A DNA stretch of 54,952 bases from Beijerinckiaceae bacterium (GTDB taxonomy: Bacteria > Pseudomonadota > Alphaproteobacteria > Rhizobiales > Beijerinckiaceae): positions 1 through 54,952 of the forward strand of contig CANGOK010000001.1 in the NCBI GenBank assembly GCA_947455285.1, in the 5' to 3' direction. Below the pieces are notes generated by a model, which saw only the letters and a list, made by a program, of their open reading frames with translations, searched no databases and was not told the origin of the DNA. Made by a program: the position numbers and the translations under genes. Of this stretch, positions 8,287-16,454 are shown piece by piece (the first letter of the stretch is position 1; each line of letters starts with the position of its first letter).

Positions 8287-8964
8287 GTGAGCACCATCCC
8301 CGCCGATCCATATCCCTGGCCTTTTGACGGCGGCCTCGCGCCCGAGACAACCGCCTTTATCGTCATCGACATGCAGACGGATTTCTGCGGCAAGGGCGGC
8401 TATGTCGACTCCATGGGCTACGACATATCGCTCACCCGCGCGCCCATCGAGCCGATCTCGCGGGTGCTCGCGGCGATGCGTGCGAAAGGCTATCACATCA
8501 TCCACACCCGAGAGGGTCATCGCCCCGACCTTTCCGATCTGCCCGCCAACAAGCGCTGGCGCTCGCAGCGCATTGGCGCCGGCATTGGCGATCCCGGCCC
8601 CTGCGGGCGCATCCTCGTGCGCGGCGAACCGGGCTGGGAGATCATCCCCGAACTCGCGCCGGCGCCCGGCGAGCCGATCCTCGACAAGCCGGGCAAGGGC
8701 TCCTTCTGCGCCACCGACCTCGAACTGATCTTGCGCACGCGTGGCGTCCGCAACATCGTGCTCGCCGGCATAACCACCGATGTCTGCGTCCACACCACGA
8801 TGCGAGAGGCCAACGACCGCGGCTTCGAATGCTTGCTGCTGGAGGACTGCTGCGGCGCGACAGATCACGGCAACCATCACGCCGCGATCAAGATGGTGAA
8901 GATGCAGGGCGGCGTCTTCGGGGCCGTCGCGAGTTCGTCTGTTTTCCTCGAACATCTGCCGTAA
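8287..8964 (+). CDS. biuH: Biuret amidohydrolase (BiuH-like), isochorismatase family
   Basis: A 225-residue cysteine hydrolase. The triad is D28 (IDMQTDF), K134 (DKPGKGSF) and C167 (TTDVCV). Several blocks (DFCGKGGYVD, THTREGHRPDL-like region, RWRSQRIGAGIGDPGPCGRI, LEDCCGATD) match from memory the biuret hydrolase of Rhizobium leguminosarum, which cuts biuret to allophanate and ammonia. That makes it the best-matched enzyme of the pathway. I prefer the GTG at 8287, which has a tgagg site; an upstream GTG at 8275 overlaps the permease stop. It lies between permease and ATPase genes. Ureidoacrylate hydrolase (RutB) is the main alternative function. Confidence 0.88.
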   Translation: MSTIPADPYPWPFDGGLAPETTAFIVIDMQTDFCGKGGYVDSMGYDISLTRAPIEPISRVLAAMRAKGYHIIHTREGHRPDLSDLPANKRWRSQRIGAGIGDPGPCGRILVRGEPGWEIIPELAPAPGEPILDKPGKGSFCATDLELILRTRGVRNIVLAGITTDVCVHTTMREANDRGFECLLLEDCCGATDHGNHHAAIKMVKMQGGVFGAVASSSVFLEHLP

Positions 8965-8975
8965 GGGAGGCGCGA

Positions 8976-10523
8976 TTGGACGACGCCATACTCTCTTTGA
9001 CGCAGCCCAAGGTTCGAGCGCTTTCGCTCGAAACCATCGGCATGACGAAAATCTTCGGTCCACTGGTCGCGCTCGATGACGTGTCGCTGAAAATCGAGGC
9101 AGGCTCGTTCCATGCCTTGCTTGGTGAGAATGGCGCCGGCAAGTCCACCTTGGTGAAATGCATCATGGGCTTTTACCAGGCCGATGGCGGTTCCTTGCTG
9201 CTCGGCGGCGGCGAGGTGAACGTGCGCAACCCGCGCGATGCGCGCGCGATGGGGCTCGGCATGGTCTATCAGCATTTCACGCTGGCCCCCTGCCTTACGG
9301 GAGCCGAAAATCTCGTCATCAGCCGCGCCGATGCGCCCACCTTCATCAATTGGGCGAGGGAGAAGAAGCGGCTCGACGCCTTTCTCGAACGCATGCCCTT
9401 CCGCGCGCCGCTCGATGTTCCCGTGTCTTCGCTTGCGGCGGGCGAGAAGCAGAAGCTCGAAATCCTCAAGCTGCTTTACCTCGACCAGCGGCTGCTCATT
9501 CTCGACGAGCCGACCTCCGTGCTCACGCCGCAGGAAGCGGACGAAATACTTGGCCTATTGCGCGGCATGACCGAGCGCAAGGAGATCACGGTCGTGATGA
9601 TCACCCACAAGTTCCGCGAAGTGACGGCGTTCGCCGACAGCCTGACTGTGCTGCGTCGCGGTCGCATGGTGGGCGCCGGCAAGGTCGCTGACATTCCTAC
9701 CGAAGAAATGGCGCGCATGATGATCGGCGACACGCAGATCGCCGCACGCGCCATACGCTCGCAAAATGCGGCTGGTGAAACCGTGCTGGAGCTGGCGGCC
9801 CTCGTGGCTAAGGGTGAAGAAGACAAGGACGTGCTCGACCGCGTGAACCTCAAGATCCGTGCCGGGGAGATCGTGGGCGTCGCGGGCGTATCGGGCAACG
9901 GCCAGTCACAGCTGGTTGAGGCTTTGTCGGGCCAGCGCGAAATCGCCGACGGGCGCATCCTCGTGCGCGGCAGACCCTTTGAGCCCACGCGCGACGCCTT
10001 CTTCAAGCTTAAGATCTTCGGCCTGCCCGAGGAACCATTGAAAAACGCCGCCGTGCCTCGCATGAGCGTAGCCGAGAACATGGCCTTCCGTAGTTTTGAC
10101 CGTCCGCCGAATGCGAAGTTCGGCTGGTGGCTGTCTGCCGCTCCCATGCGGGCGCGGGCGCGCGATCTCATCTCGCGCTATCGCGTCAAGACACAATCGC
10201 CTGACACGCCTATCGGTGATCTCTCGGGCGGCAATGTGCAGCGCGCTGTTCTCGCGCGCGAATTGTCGGACGAGGTCGATGTGCTCATCGTCGCCAATCC
10301 CTGTTTCGGACTCGATTTCGCCTCTGTCGCGGAAATTCGCGCGCAGATCATGGAGCAGCGCAATCGCGGCGCGGCGGTGCTCCTGATTTCTGAAGACCTC
10401 GATGAAATCCTTGAGCTCGCAGACCGCGTGGCGGTGATGTCGGAAGGCGCGATCTCCTATGTCGCGCCGGTCGGCGAGACGGACCGGGCCACCATTGGCA
10501 TGCATATGGCGGGGCACGCATGA
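8976..10523 (+). CDS. BMP-type ABC transporter double ATP-binding protein
   Basis: A 515-residue ATPase with two nucleotide-binding domains in one chain, as in NupA/RbsA. Domain 1 has Walker A GENGAGKST (50-58), with a degenerate signature SLAAGEKQK and Walker B LLILDEPTSVLTPQ. Domain 2 has the degenerate P-loop GVSGNGQSQ and a proper LSGGNVQR signature. This split of one good P-loop and one good signature is normal for the family. The TTG at 8976, six bases after agggagg, is the start; longer frames run into biuH. It energises import by the permeases at 6237 and 7358, and ends in an ATGA overlap with the next gene. Confidence 0.92.
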   Translation: MDDAILSLTQPKVRALSLETIGMTKIFGPLVALDDVSLKIEAGSFHALLGENGAGKSTLVKCIMGFYQADGGSLLLGGGEVNVRNPRDARAMGLGMVYQHFTLAPCLTGAENLVISRADAPTFINWAREKKRLDAFLERMPFRAPLDVPVSSLAAGEKQKLEILKLLYLDQRLLILDEPTSVLTPQEADEILGLLRGMTERKEITVVMITHKFREVTAFADSLTVLRRGRMVGAGKVADIPTEEMARMMIGDTQIAARAIRSQNAAGETVLELAALVAKGEEDKDVLDRVNLKIRAGEIVGVAGVSGNGQSQLVEALSGQREIADGRILVRGRPFEPTRDAFFKLKIFGLPEEPLKNAAVPRMSVAENMAFRSFDRPPNAKFGWWLSAAPMRARARDLISRYRVKTQSPDTPIGDLSGGNVQRAVLARELSDEVDVLIVANPCFGLDFASVAEIRAQIMEQRNRGAAVLLISEDLDEILELADRVAVMSEGAISYVAPVGETDRATIGMHMAGHA

Positions 10524-11185
10524 CGATCGCGATTCCGGCGCAGCCCTATGCCTTCCCCTTTGCGCCCGGCCGCACGGCGCTCGTCGTCATCGACATGCAG
10601 CGCGATTTCATCGAATGCGGCGGCTTTGGCGAGTCGCTCGGCAACGATGTCACGCGCCTACAGGCCATCGTCCCCACAGTGGCGGCGCTCATCGGCTTCT
10701 TCCGCGAGAAAGGCTGGCCGATTCTCCACACGCGCGAAAGCCATCTGCCGGACCTGAGCGACTGCCCGCCCTCCAAGCGCCTGCGTGGTGGCGCGGCCAT
10801 GCGCATCGGAGACAAAGGGACTATGGGGCGGTTGCTGGTGCGCGGCGAAGCAGGCGCCTCGATCATTCCCGAATGCGCACCCTTGAGCGGAGAGATGGTG
10901 ATCGACAAGCCCGGCAAAGGCATGTTCCATGCAACCGGCTGCGAGAGCCTGTTACGTGAGGCAGGCGTCACGCATCTGGTTTTCGCTGGCGTCACCACTG
11001 AAGTCTGCGTGCAGGCCTCCATGCGTGAGGCCAATGACCGTGGCTTTGAATGCCTGCTCATCACAGACGCCACCGAAAGTTATTTTCCCAAATTCAAGGC
11101 CGCAGCCATCGAAATGATCGTGGCCCAAGGCGGCATCGTTGGTTGGGCGACGAGCTTCGGAGAGCTGAGGGAGGCGTTTGCATGA
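10520..11185 (+). CDS. Isochorismatase-family amidohydrolase, second BiuH-like paralogue
   Basis: A 221-residue cysteine hydrolase related to the biuH product at 8287. The triad is D25 (IDMQRDF), K130 (DKPGKGMF) and C163 (TTEVCVQ). It shares the THTRESHLPDLSD-like and REANDRGFECLL blocks with its neighbour but differs in the substrate-facing segments: the first has RWRSQRIGAGIGDPG, this one RLRGGAAMRIGDKG. It overlaps the ATPase and atzG genes by 4 bases each. It probably hydrolyses a related ureido or carboxyamide intermediate. An unusual ring-opening or N-carbamoyl cleavage is possible but unproven. Confidence 0.85.
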   Translation: MTIAIPAQPYAFPFAPGRTALVVIDMQRDFIECGGFGESLGNDVTRLQAIVPTVAALIGFFREKGWPILHTRESHLPDLSDCPPSKRLRGGAAMRIGDKGTMGRLLVRGEAGASIIPECAPLSGEMVIDKPGKGMFHATGCESLLREAGVTHLVFAGVTTEVCVQASMREANDRGFECLLITDATESYFPKFKAAAIEMIVAQGGIVGWATSFGELREAFA

Positions 11186-11370
11186 GCGTGGAGATGAACG
11201 ACATCGAAGCTGTGGTGGAGACGACTGCCGCCGCGATGGGGCTGAACATTCCAACCGTTGGCAAGTCGGTCGTGGTTGAGCATCTCACGATCGCCTATGC
11301 GATGGCTGCGCTCGTTGTCGACATGCCGCTGGAGGATGAGGCGGAGCCCGCGCCGGTGTTCACGCCATGA
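11182..11370 (+). CDS. atzG: AtzG-like small subunit of 1-carboxybiuret hydrolase
   Basis: A 62-residue acidic protein lying between an isochorismatase-family gene and an atzE-type amidase gene, with 4-base ATGA overlaps at both ends. Length, position and the helical N-terminal part (about 1-45), followed by a short proline/acidic tail, fit AtzG (DUF4089). AtzG is the GatC-like partner that wraps around AtzE and is needed for its stability in Pseudomonas sp. ADP. The assignment rests mainly on context; the sequence is too short for firm recognition by eye. Confidence 0.8.
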   Translation: MSVEMNDIEAVVETTAAAMGLNIPTVGKSVVVEHLTIAYAMAALVVDMPLEDEAEPAPVFTP

Positions 11371-12767
11371 GCGCCGCGCCTTGCACACTCACTGCAGCGG
11401 AGGCCGCGGCCGCTTATCGGGCCGGCATTTTCGATGCAGAGATGTCTGTTGAGTCCGCACTGTCTCGCATCGCCGCGCATGATCCAATGCTCAACGCCTT
11501 CACCTGCATCACAGCCGCGCGCGCACGCGCGTCCGCCGCTGCGCTGGATGCGGCGCGCGCGCGCGGCGAAAGGCTAGGCCCGCTCGCTGGAGCGACCTTC
11601 GCGGTGAAGAATCTCTTCGACTTCGCTGGTGAGCCGACGCTCGCAGGCTCGAAGATCAATCGCGAGCGCGCTCCGGCAAAAGTCGATGCGACGCTCGTCA
11701 CGCGTCTTGAGGCGCAGGGAGCCATTCTGCTTGGCGCGCTCAACATGGGCGAATACGCCTACGATTTCACAGGCGAGAACGCCCATTATGGCGCCTCGCG
11801 CAATCCGCACGATCCCGAGCATATGACTGGCGGCTCCTCTGGTGGATCAGGCGCGGCGGCTGCGGCGGGCTTGGTCAATCTCACGCTGGGCTCCGACACC
11901 AATGGCTCCATTCGCGTGCCCTCGTCCTTTTGTGGTCTCTTCGGCCTTAAGCCGACCTATGGTCGCCTGTCGCGCGCAGGCAGTTTTCCCTTTGTGGCGA
12001 GCCTCGATCATCTTGGTCCCATGGCGCGCAGCGCGCTCGATCTCGCGCTGGCCTATGACGCCATGCAAGGCGAGGACGAGCATGATCCCGCACAGGCGCG
12101 CCGCCCCGTCGAACCAGCCTCAGCCCGGCTCGATCAGGGAATCGCTGGCCTACGCATCGCAGGGGCTGGCGGATACTTCGCTCGCGGCGCGGCGCCCGAA
12201 GCCTTCGCCGCCGTGGACGTGGTGGCGCATGCGCTGGGCGCCGGGCGCAGCGTGGAATTGCCTGAGGTTCATCGCGCCCGCGCGGCGGCTTATCTGATCA
12301 CCATGGCGGAAGGGGCGGCCCTGCATCACGAACGCATTCGCACGCGTCCGCTCGATTTCGATCCTGACGTGCGCGACCGCCTCATCGCCGGCGCCATGGT
12401 TCCAGGCGCATGGGTCGTGAAGGCGCAGAAGCTGCGGCGCTGGTTCCGCGATCAGGTGGCGCAAATCTTCAGGGAGGTGGACGTCATCATCGCGCCTGCA
12501 ACGCCCTGCCGCGCGCCCCGCATCGGGCAGAAGACCATTGTGCTCGACGGCGTCGAGATGGCTGTGCGGCCGAACATGGGGCTCTTCACCCAGCCGATTT
12601 CCTTCATCGGCCTGCCGGTGGTCGCGGCGCCCGTGTGGACGCCCGGCCAGCGTCTTCCCATGGCGGTGCAAATCATCGCCGCGCCATGGCGCGAGGACCT
12701 GGCGCTGCGCGTCGCACGCTGGCTGGAGCGCGAGGGCGTAGCGCAGGCGCCCGTGGCTCAACTTTGA
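11367..12767 (+). CDS. atzE: AtzE-like amidase, 1-carboxybiuret hydrolase catalytic subunit
   Basis: A 466-residue amidase-signature enzyme. The Ser-cisSer-Lys triad is K81 (FAVKNLFD), S157 (GGSSGGSG) and S181 (NGSIRVPSSFCG). In the cyanuric acid pathway AtzE-AtzG removes ammonia from 1-carboxybiuret to give 1,3-dicarboxyurea. The SDTNGSIRVPSSFCGLFGLKPTYGRLSRAG block is typical of AtzE and of its GatA ancestor. GatA is unlikely because no GatB is nearby and the gene sits in the atzG-E-H-F order. Start and stop both lie in short junctions: ATGA overlap upstream, 14 bases to atzH downstream. Confidence 0.88.
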   Translation: MSAAPCTLTAAEAAAAYRAGIFDAEMSVESALSRIAAHDPMLNAFTCITAARARASAAALDAARARGERLGPLAGATFAVKNLFDFAGEPTLAGSKINRERAPAKVDATLVTRLEAQGAILLGALNMGEYAYDFTGENAHYGASRNPHDPEHMTGGSSGGSGAAAAAGLVNLTLGSDTNGSIRVPSSFCGLFGLKPTYGRLSRAGSFPFVASLDHLGPMARSALDLALAYDAMQGEDEHDPAQARRPVEPASARLDQGIAGLRIAGAGGYFARGAAPEAFAAVDVVAHALGAGRSVELPEVHRARAAAYLITMAEGAALHHERIRTRPLDFDPDVRDRLIAGAMVPGAWVVKAQKLRRWFRDQVAQIFREVDVIIAPATPCRAPRIGQKTIVLDGVEMAVRPNMGLFTQPISFIGLPVVAAPVWTPGQRLPMAVQIIAAPWREDLALRVARWLEREGVAQAPVAQL

Positions 12768-12781
12768 ATGAGGGGTCGCAC

Positions 12782-13162
12782 ATGAGCGTCGAGGTGAACA
12801 TTCCCGAAATCGTCAATGAGGTCACGCGGGCCTTCGAGAGCTACAACGCCGCCATCGAGCGCGGGGATGGCGCAGCGCTCAACGCTTGTTTCTGGAACTC
12901 GCCGCTCACCGTGCGCTTCGGCCCGCGCGAACATCTCTTCGGCTATGAGGAGATCTCCACCTTCCGCACGGGCTCATGGAAGCCTGGCGCCCCGCGCGCG
13001 GTCGAGCGGCTCGCGGTGACCTCCTTCGGGCGCGACATGGCGCAGACGAGCGCCCTGTTCCGCGATGTCGAGGGCAAGATCACGCGGCAGACGCAGGTCT
13101 GGACGCGCAGGCCCGAAGGCTGGCGCATCGCCGCAGCGCATGTAAGCCCGTTTCCCGATTGA
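12782..13162 (+). CDS. atzH: AtzH-like decarboxylating amidohydrolase
   Basis: A 126-residue single-domain protein of the DUF3225/SnoaL-like fold. AtzH of Pseudomonas sp. ADP converts 1,3-dicarboxyurea to allophanate, avoiding a dead end between AtzEG and AtzF. Recognisable features are AFESYNAAIERGDGAALNACFW near the N-terminus and the terminal RPEGWRIAAAHVS strand common in NTF2-like folds. The ATG at 12782 has gagggg six bases upstream. The atzE-H-F order is the same as in the known cyanuric acid operon, which supports the call more than sequence alone. Confidence 0.85.
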   Translation: MSVEVNIPEIVNEVTRAFESYNAAIERGDGAALNACFWNSPLTVRFGPREHLFGYEEISTFRTGSWKPGAPRAVERLAVTSFGRDMAQTSALFRDVEGKITRQTQVWTRRPEGWRIAAAHVSPFPD

Positions 13163-13200
13163 GCCTGTCGCTGGCTTGTCCCCTTTTGGAAAGTAACGTC

Positions 13201-15006
13201 ATGACCCTGCCCGCCTTTCTCGATGTCGCGACCATTTCGGAGGGTTATCGCTCGGGCCGTTTGCGCGTCGAGGAAGTGGTCGAGGAAATCATCGCCCGCC
13301 GCGACGCCTGCGCCGATCCAGCGGTCTGGATCAGCCGCGTGACGGACGCCGACTTGCGCGCCCGCGCGGCCGAACTCGCTGCGAAAGGGCCCTCGCCCGC
13401 ACAGCCTCTCTGGGGCGTTCCCTTTGCGGTGAAGGACAACATCGACTGCGTCGCCCTGCCGACCACGGCGGCCTGCCCGGACTTCGCCTATGCGCCGATG
13501 GCGGATTCGACGGTCGTCGCGCGGCTCAAAGCGGCAGGCGCCATCCTAGTCGGGAAAACCAATCTCGACCAGTTCGCCACAGGCCTCAACGGCACGCGGT
13601 CACCCTATGGCGCGCCGCGTTGCGTGTTCGATGCCCGCTATGTCTCGGGCGGCTCGTCCTCCGGTTCGGCGGCAGCGGTGGGGACTGGGCTCGTCTCCTT
13701 CGCGCTAGGCACGGACACAGCGGGCTCCGGGCGCATTCCGGCGGCGTTCAACAACCTCGTAGGCCTCAAGCCCACGCGCGGCCTCGTGCCCGCAACGGGC
13801 GTCGTGCCTGCCTGCCGTTCGCTCGATTGCGTAACCGTGCTGGCCGGGACGGCGGGCGATGCGGCGCTGGTTCACGCGGTCATGCGCGGCCCCGATCCCG
13901 CCGACCCTTGGTCGCGCCCCATGGCGGCGCGCGAACTGCCCGGTCTGGGGGAGGGCCTGCGCTTCGGCGTCCTCGGCCCTGCGGAGCGCGAGTTCTTCGG
14001 AGACGCCGAAGTCGCGGCCCTCTATGACGCCGCCATCGCGCGGCTGACGGCGCTAGGGGCGAGCCCGGTCGAGATCGACTATGCGCCCTTCCGCGAGGCG
14101 GCGACGCTGCTCTACGAGGGTCCGTGGGTGGCGGAGCGGCTGGCGGCAGTCGAGGACTTCCTCGCCGATAAGCCGGACGCCTTCGACCCCACCGTGCGCG
14201 GCATCATCGAGGGCGCGCGCCGCTATAGCGCGGTCGACGCCTTCCGGGGCGTCTATGCGCTTGAAGCTTTGCGAGCCCGCACGCAACAGGAATGGGCGGG
14301 CGTCGACGTGCTGCTGCTGCCGACCGCGCCGACCATCTATACGGTCGAGGCGATGCTGGCCGATCCCGTACGGCTCAACGCCAACCTCGGCCGCTACACC
14401 AATTTCGTGAACCTGCTCGATTGCTGCGCGGTCGCGATCCCGGCCGGCTTCCGGGCGGATGGATTGCCCGGCGGCGTCACGCTTGTCGCGCCAGCCTTCT
14501 GTGACGACGCGCTGGCGGCGCTGGCGGACGATCTGCACCGCGCAGCCCCGTTCGGCATGGGCCGGGACACGACTGCCGCCCTGCCTCAGGCGAGCCGCCT
14601 CGCGGCGCCGAAGTCAGACCGGTTGGAGATCGTAGTGGTCGGCGCGCATCTGAGTGGCATGCCGCTCAATAGACAACTGACGGAAGGCGGCGGCTGGCTG
14701 GCGCGCAAGACGCGCACCGCGGCCGATTACCGAATGTTCGAGCTGCCGGGCTCGGTTCCGCCCAAGCCCGGCCTATTGCGAGAGCCTGGCTTCACGGGCC
14801 CGGGACTGGAGGTCGAGGTCTGGTCCCTATCAGCCGGAGCCTTCGGCGCATTCGTGGCGGCGATCCCGGCGCCGCTCGGCGTCGGCAAAGTGAGCCTCGA
14901 TGATGGAACCTCTGCGACCGGCTTTTTGTGTGAGCCCTACGCTCTCGTGGACGCGCCGGACATAACGAGTTTTGGCGGCTGGCGCGCGTATATAAGCCGC
15001 GGTTGA
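13201..15006 (+). CDS. atzF: Allophanate hydrolase
   Basis: A 601-residue two-domain enzyme that turns allophanate into CO2 and two ammonia. The N-terminal amidase domain (about 1-450) carries the triad K78 (FAVKDN), S152 (GGSSSGS) and S176 (TAGSGRIP). The C-terminal domain (about 470-601) starts at DRLEIVVVGAHLSGMPLN, a hallmark of the allophanate hydrolase C-terminal domain. The length equals that of AtzF/TrzF. No urea carboxylase accompanies it, so it serves a biuret/carboxybiuret route rather than urea amidolyase. It is the terminal nitrogen-releasing step of this operon. Confidence 0.95.
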   Translation: MTLPAFLDVATISEGYRSGRLRVEEVVEEIIARRDACADPAVWISRVTDADLRARAAELAAKGPSPAQPLWGVPFAVKDNIDCVALPTTAACPDFAYAPMADSTVVARLKAAGAILVGKTNLDQFATGLNGTRSPYGAPRCVFDARYVSGGSSSGSAAAVGTGLVSFALGTDTAGSGRIPAAFNNLVGLKPTRGLVPATGVVPACRSLDCVTVLAGTAGDAALVHAVMRGPDPADPWSRPMAARELPGLGEGLRFGVLGPAEREFFGDAEVAALYDAAIARLTALGASPVEIDYAPFREAATLLYEGPWVAERLAAVEDFLADKPDAFDPTVRGIIEGARRYSAVDAFRGVYALEALRARTQQEWAGVDVLLLPTAPTIYTVEAMLADPVRLNANLGRYTNFVNLLDCCAVAIPAGFRADGLPGGVTLVAPAFCDDALAALADDLHRAAPFGMGRDTTAALPQASRLAAPKSDRLEIVVVGAHLSGMPLNRQLTEGGGWLARKTRTAADYRMFELPGSVPPKPGLLREPGFTGPGLEVEVWSLSAGAFGAFVAAIPAPLGVGKVSLDDGTSATGFLCEPYALVDAPDITSFGGWRAYISRG

Positions 15007-15037
15007 ACGAAGGAACCTCCGGGAAAGAGGACAAGCC

Positions 15038-15982
15038 GTGAGCGCAATTCCAATCATCGATGTTTCTCCCTTGCTTTCCGGCTCGTCCGCCACCGCCGAG
15101 ACGATAGGAAAACAGATTGGCGCCGCCGCGCGGGACGTGGGCTTCTTCTATGTCGCTGGCCACGATGTTCCGCTCGCGCTCATGAATGAGGTTTTCCGTC
15201 ATGCGGCGGAATTGTTCAGCGCGCCTGCGCCAATCCGCGAGGCGGTGGCTTTCAACGGCGCCTCGAACAATCGCGGCTATATCCGGATGGGCGGAGAATC
15301 ACTCGATCCAAGCCAACCGCCAGATATGAAGGAGGCGTTCAACATCGGCCTCGAATTGGCGGCCGACGATCCTGAGATCGTCACCGGCGTTCCGTTCCGC
15401 GGCGTCAATCTCTGGCCAGACCTGCCGGAGTTTCGCGACACGATGTTGGCCTATTTCAACGCCGTGTGGAGGCTCGGCCGTGATCTGCATCGCGGCATAG
15501 CCTTTGATCTGGGCATCGCTCCCGGCTTCTTTGAAGATAAACTCGACAGGCCGATGGCGACCCTGCGGCTCCTGCATTATCCACCCGCGCCCGGCCGCTT
15601 GCAGGATGGACAACTCGGCGCCGGCGAGCATACCGATTACGGCAACCTCACCCTGCTCGTGACTGACGAGATCGGCGGGCTGATGGTGCGCGATCGATCT
15701 GGAAACTGGCTTGACGCGCCGGTCTTGCCCGGCGCTTTCATCTGCAACATCGGCGATTGCCTGATGCGCTGGTCGAATGACGTCTATGTATCGACGCCGC
15801 ACAAGGTGAATGCGCCCAAAAATGCGGACCGTTACTCGGTCGCCTTCTTTCTGGACCCCAATCCAGATGCGCTTGTCGCTTGCTTGCCATCCTGCACGGC
15901 GCCCGGCGAGACGCCGAAATACCCGCCGATCACAGGCGCGGACTTCATCCGTTCACGCCTGGAGCCGACCTTCGCCGCGTAA
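15038..15982 (+). CDS. Isopenicillin N synthase-family Fe(II) dioxygenase
   Basis: A 314-residue 2-oxoglutarate/Fe(II)-type oxygenase. Iron ligands H198-x-D200 (EHTDYG) and H255 (TPHKV), with R265-x-S267 (RYSVAFF) for the co-substrate, are all present. The N-terminal IPIIDVSPLL and GFFYVAGH blocks show a full-length protein. It begins at GTG with gaaagagg before it, 31 bases after atzF, and is the last gene of the operon. Thymine-7-hydroxylase and related nucleobase oxygenases belong to this family, so an oxidation of a heterocycle or its N-alkyl group would suit the cluster. It is related to the gene at 12 but clearly a separate sequence. Confidence 0.9.
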   Translation: MSAIPIIDVSPLLSGSSATAETIGKQIGAAARDVGFFYVAGHDVPLALMNEVFRHAAELFSAPAPIREAVAFNGASNNRGYIRMGGESLDPSQPPDMKEAFNIGLELAADDPEIVTGVPFRGVNLWPDLPEFRDTMLAYFNAVWRLGRDLHRGIAFDLGIAPGFFEDKLDRPMATLRLLHYPPAPGRLQDGQLGAGEHTDYGNLTLLVTDEIGGLMVRDRSGNWLDAPVLPGAFICNIGDCLMRWSNDVYVSTPHKVNAPKNADRYSVAFFLDPNPDALVACLPSCTAPGETPKYPPITGADFIRSRLEPTFAA

Positions 15983-16454
15983 TTGGCGCCTACTGGGCTT
16001 TTGTCTGGAATCAGATGACCGGAAGGCCCCCTGTCTCCACAGGGAGGTTCAGAGATTTCTTATTTAGAAAATATATACGTAATTATTTTCATTGAGTAGC
16101 GCGCCATTGAAATTTTAGCTTCTAGTGCGAAATTTTATACCTTACAAAATCATAATAAAAAAGCGCTTGAAAAGCCCCAACGTCTTCGCGCCTAACTCTT
16201 ATCACTGTCACGAGCGTATCAACGATCTCTCCCTGCTCATGCCTATCGCGGCAGTTCTGAGAAAATCTTGGCTGAACGCGAGAAGATCAAGCACGCGATC
16301 ATGGCAAACTGTCGCTTTCAACAGCAACTGAAATCCCCTTAGATCTAACCCGGATGAGGCAGAGCTGCCATTCGGAAATGCTCAGATTGTCTCAAATTAT
16401 CAGACAACTGACATTTAATTTTTAGCTTAATAGCCTGCCGGCGGCGTAAGGCGT
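15983..16454. other. AT-rich intergenic gap, no gene recognised
   Basis: Lies between the convergent end of the dioxygenase gene and the end of the NHL gene. From about 16050 to 16170, and again around 16400-16430, base composition is markedly AT-rich against the GC-rich neighbours. Short frames exist (for example 16125-16331) but lack ribosome sites and coding character. I found no convincing terminator, repeat or RNA structure. Confidence 0.5.
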
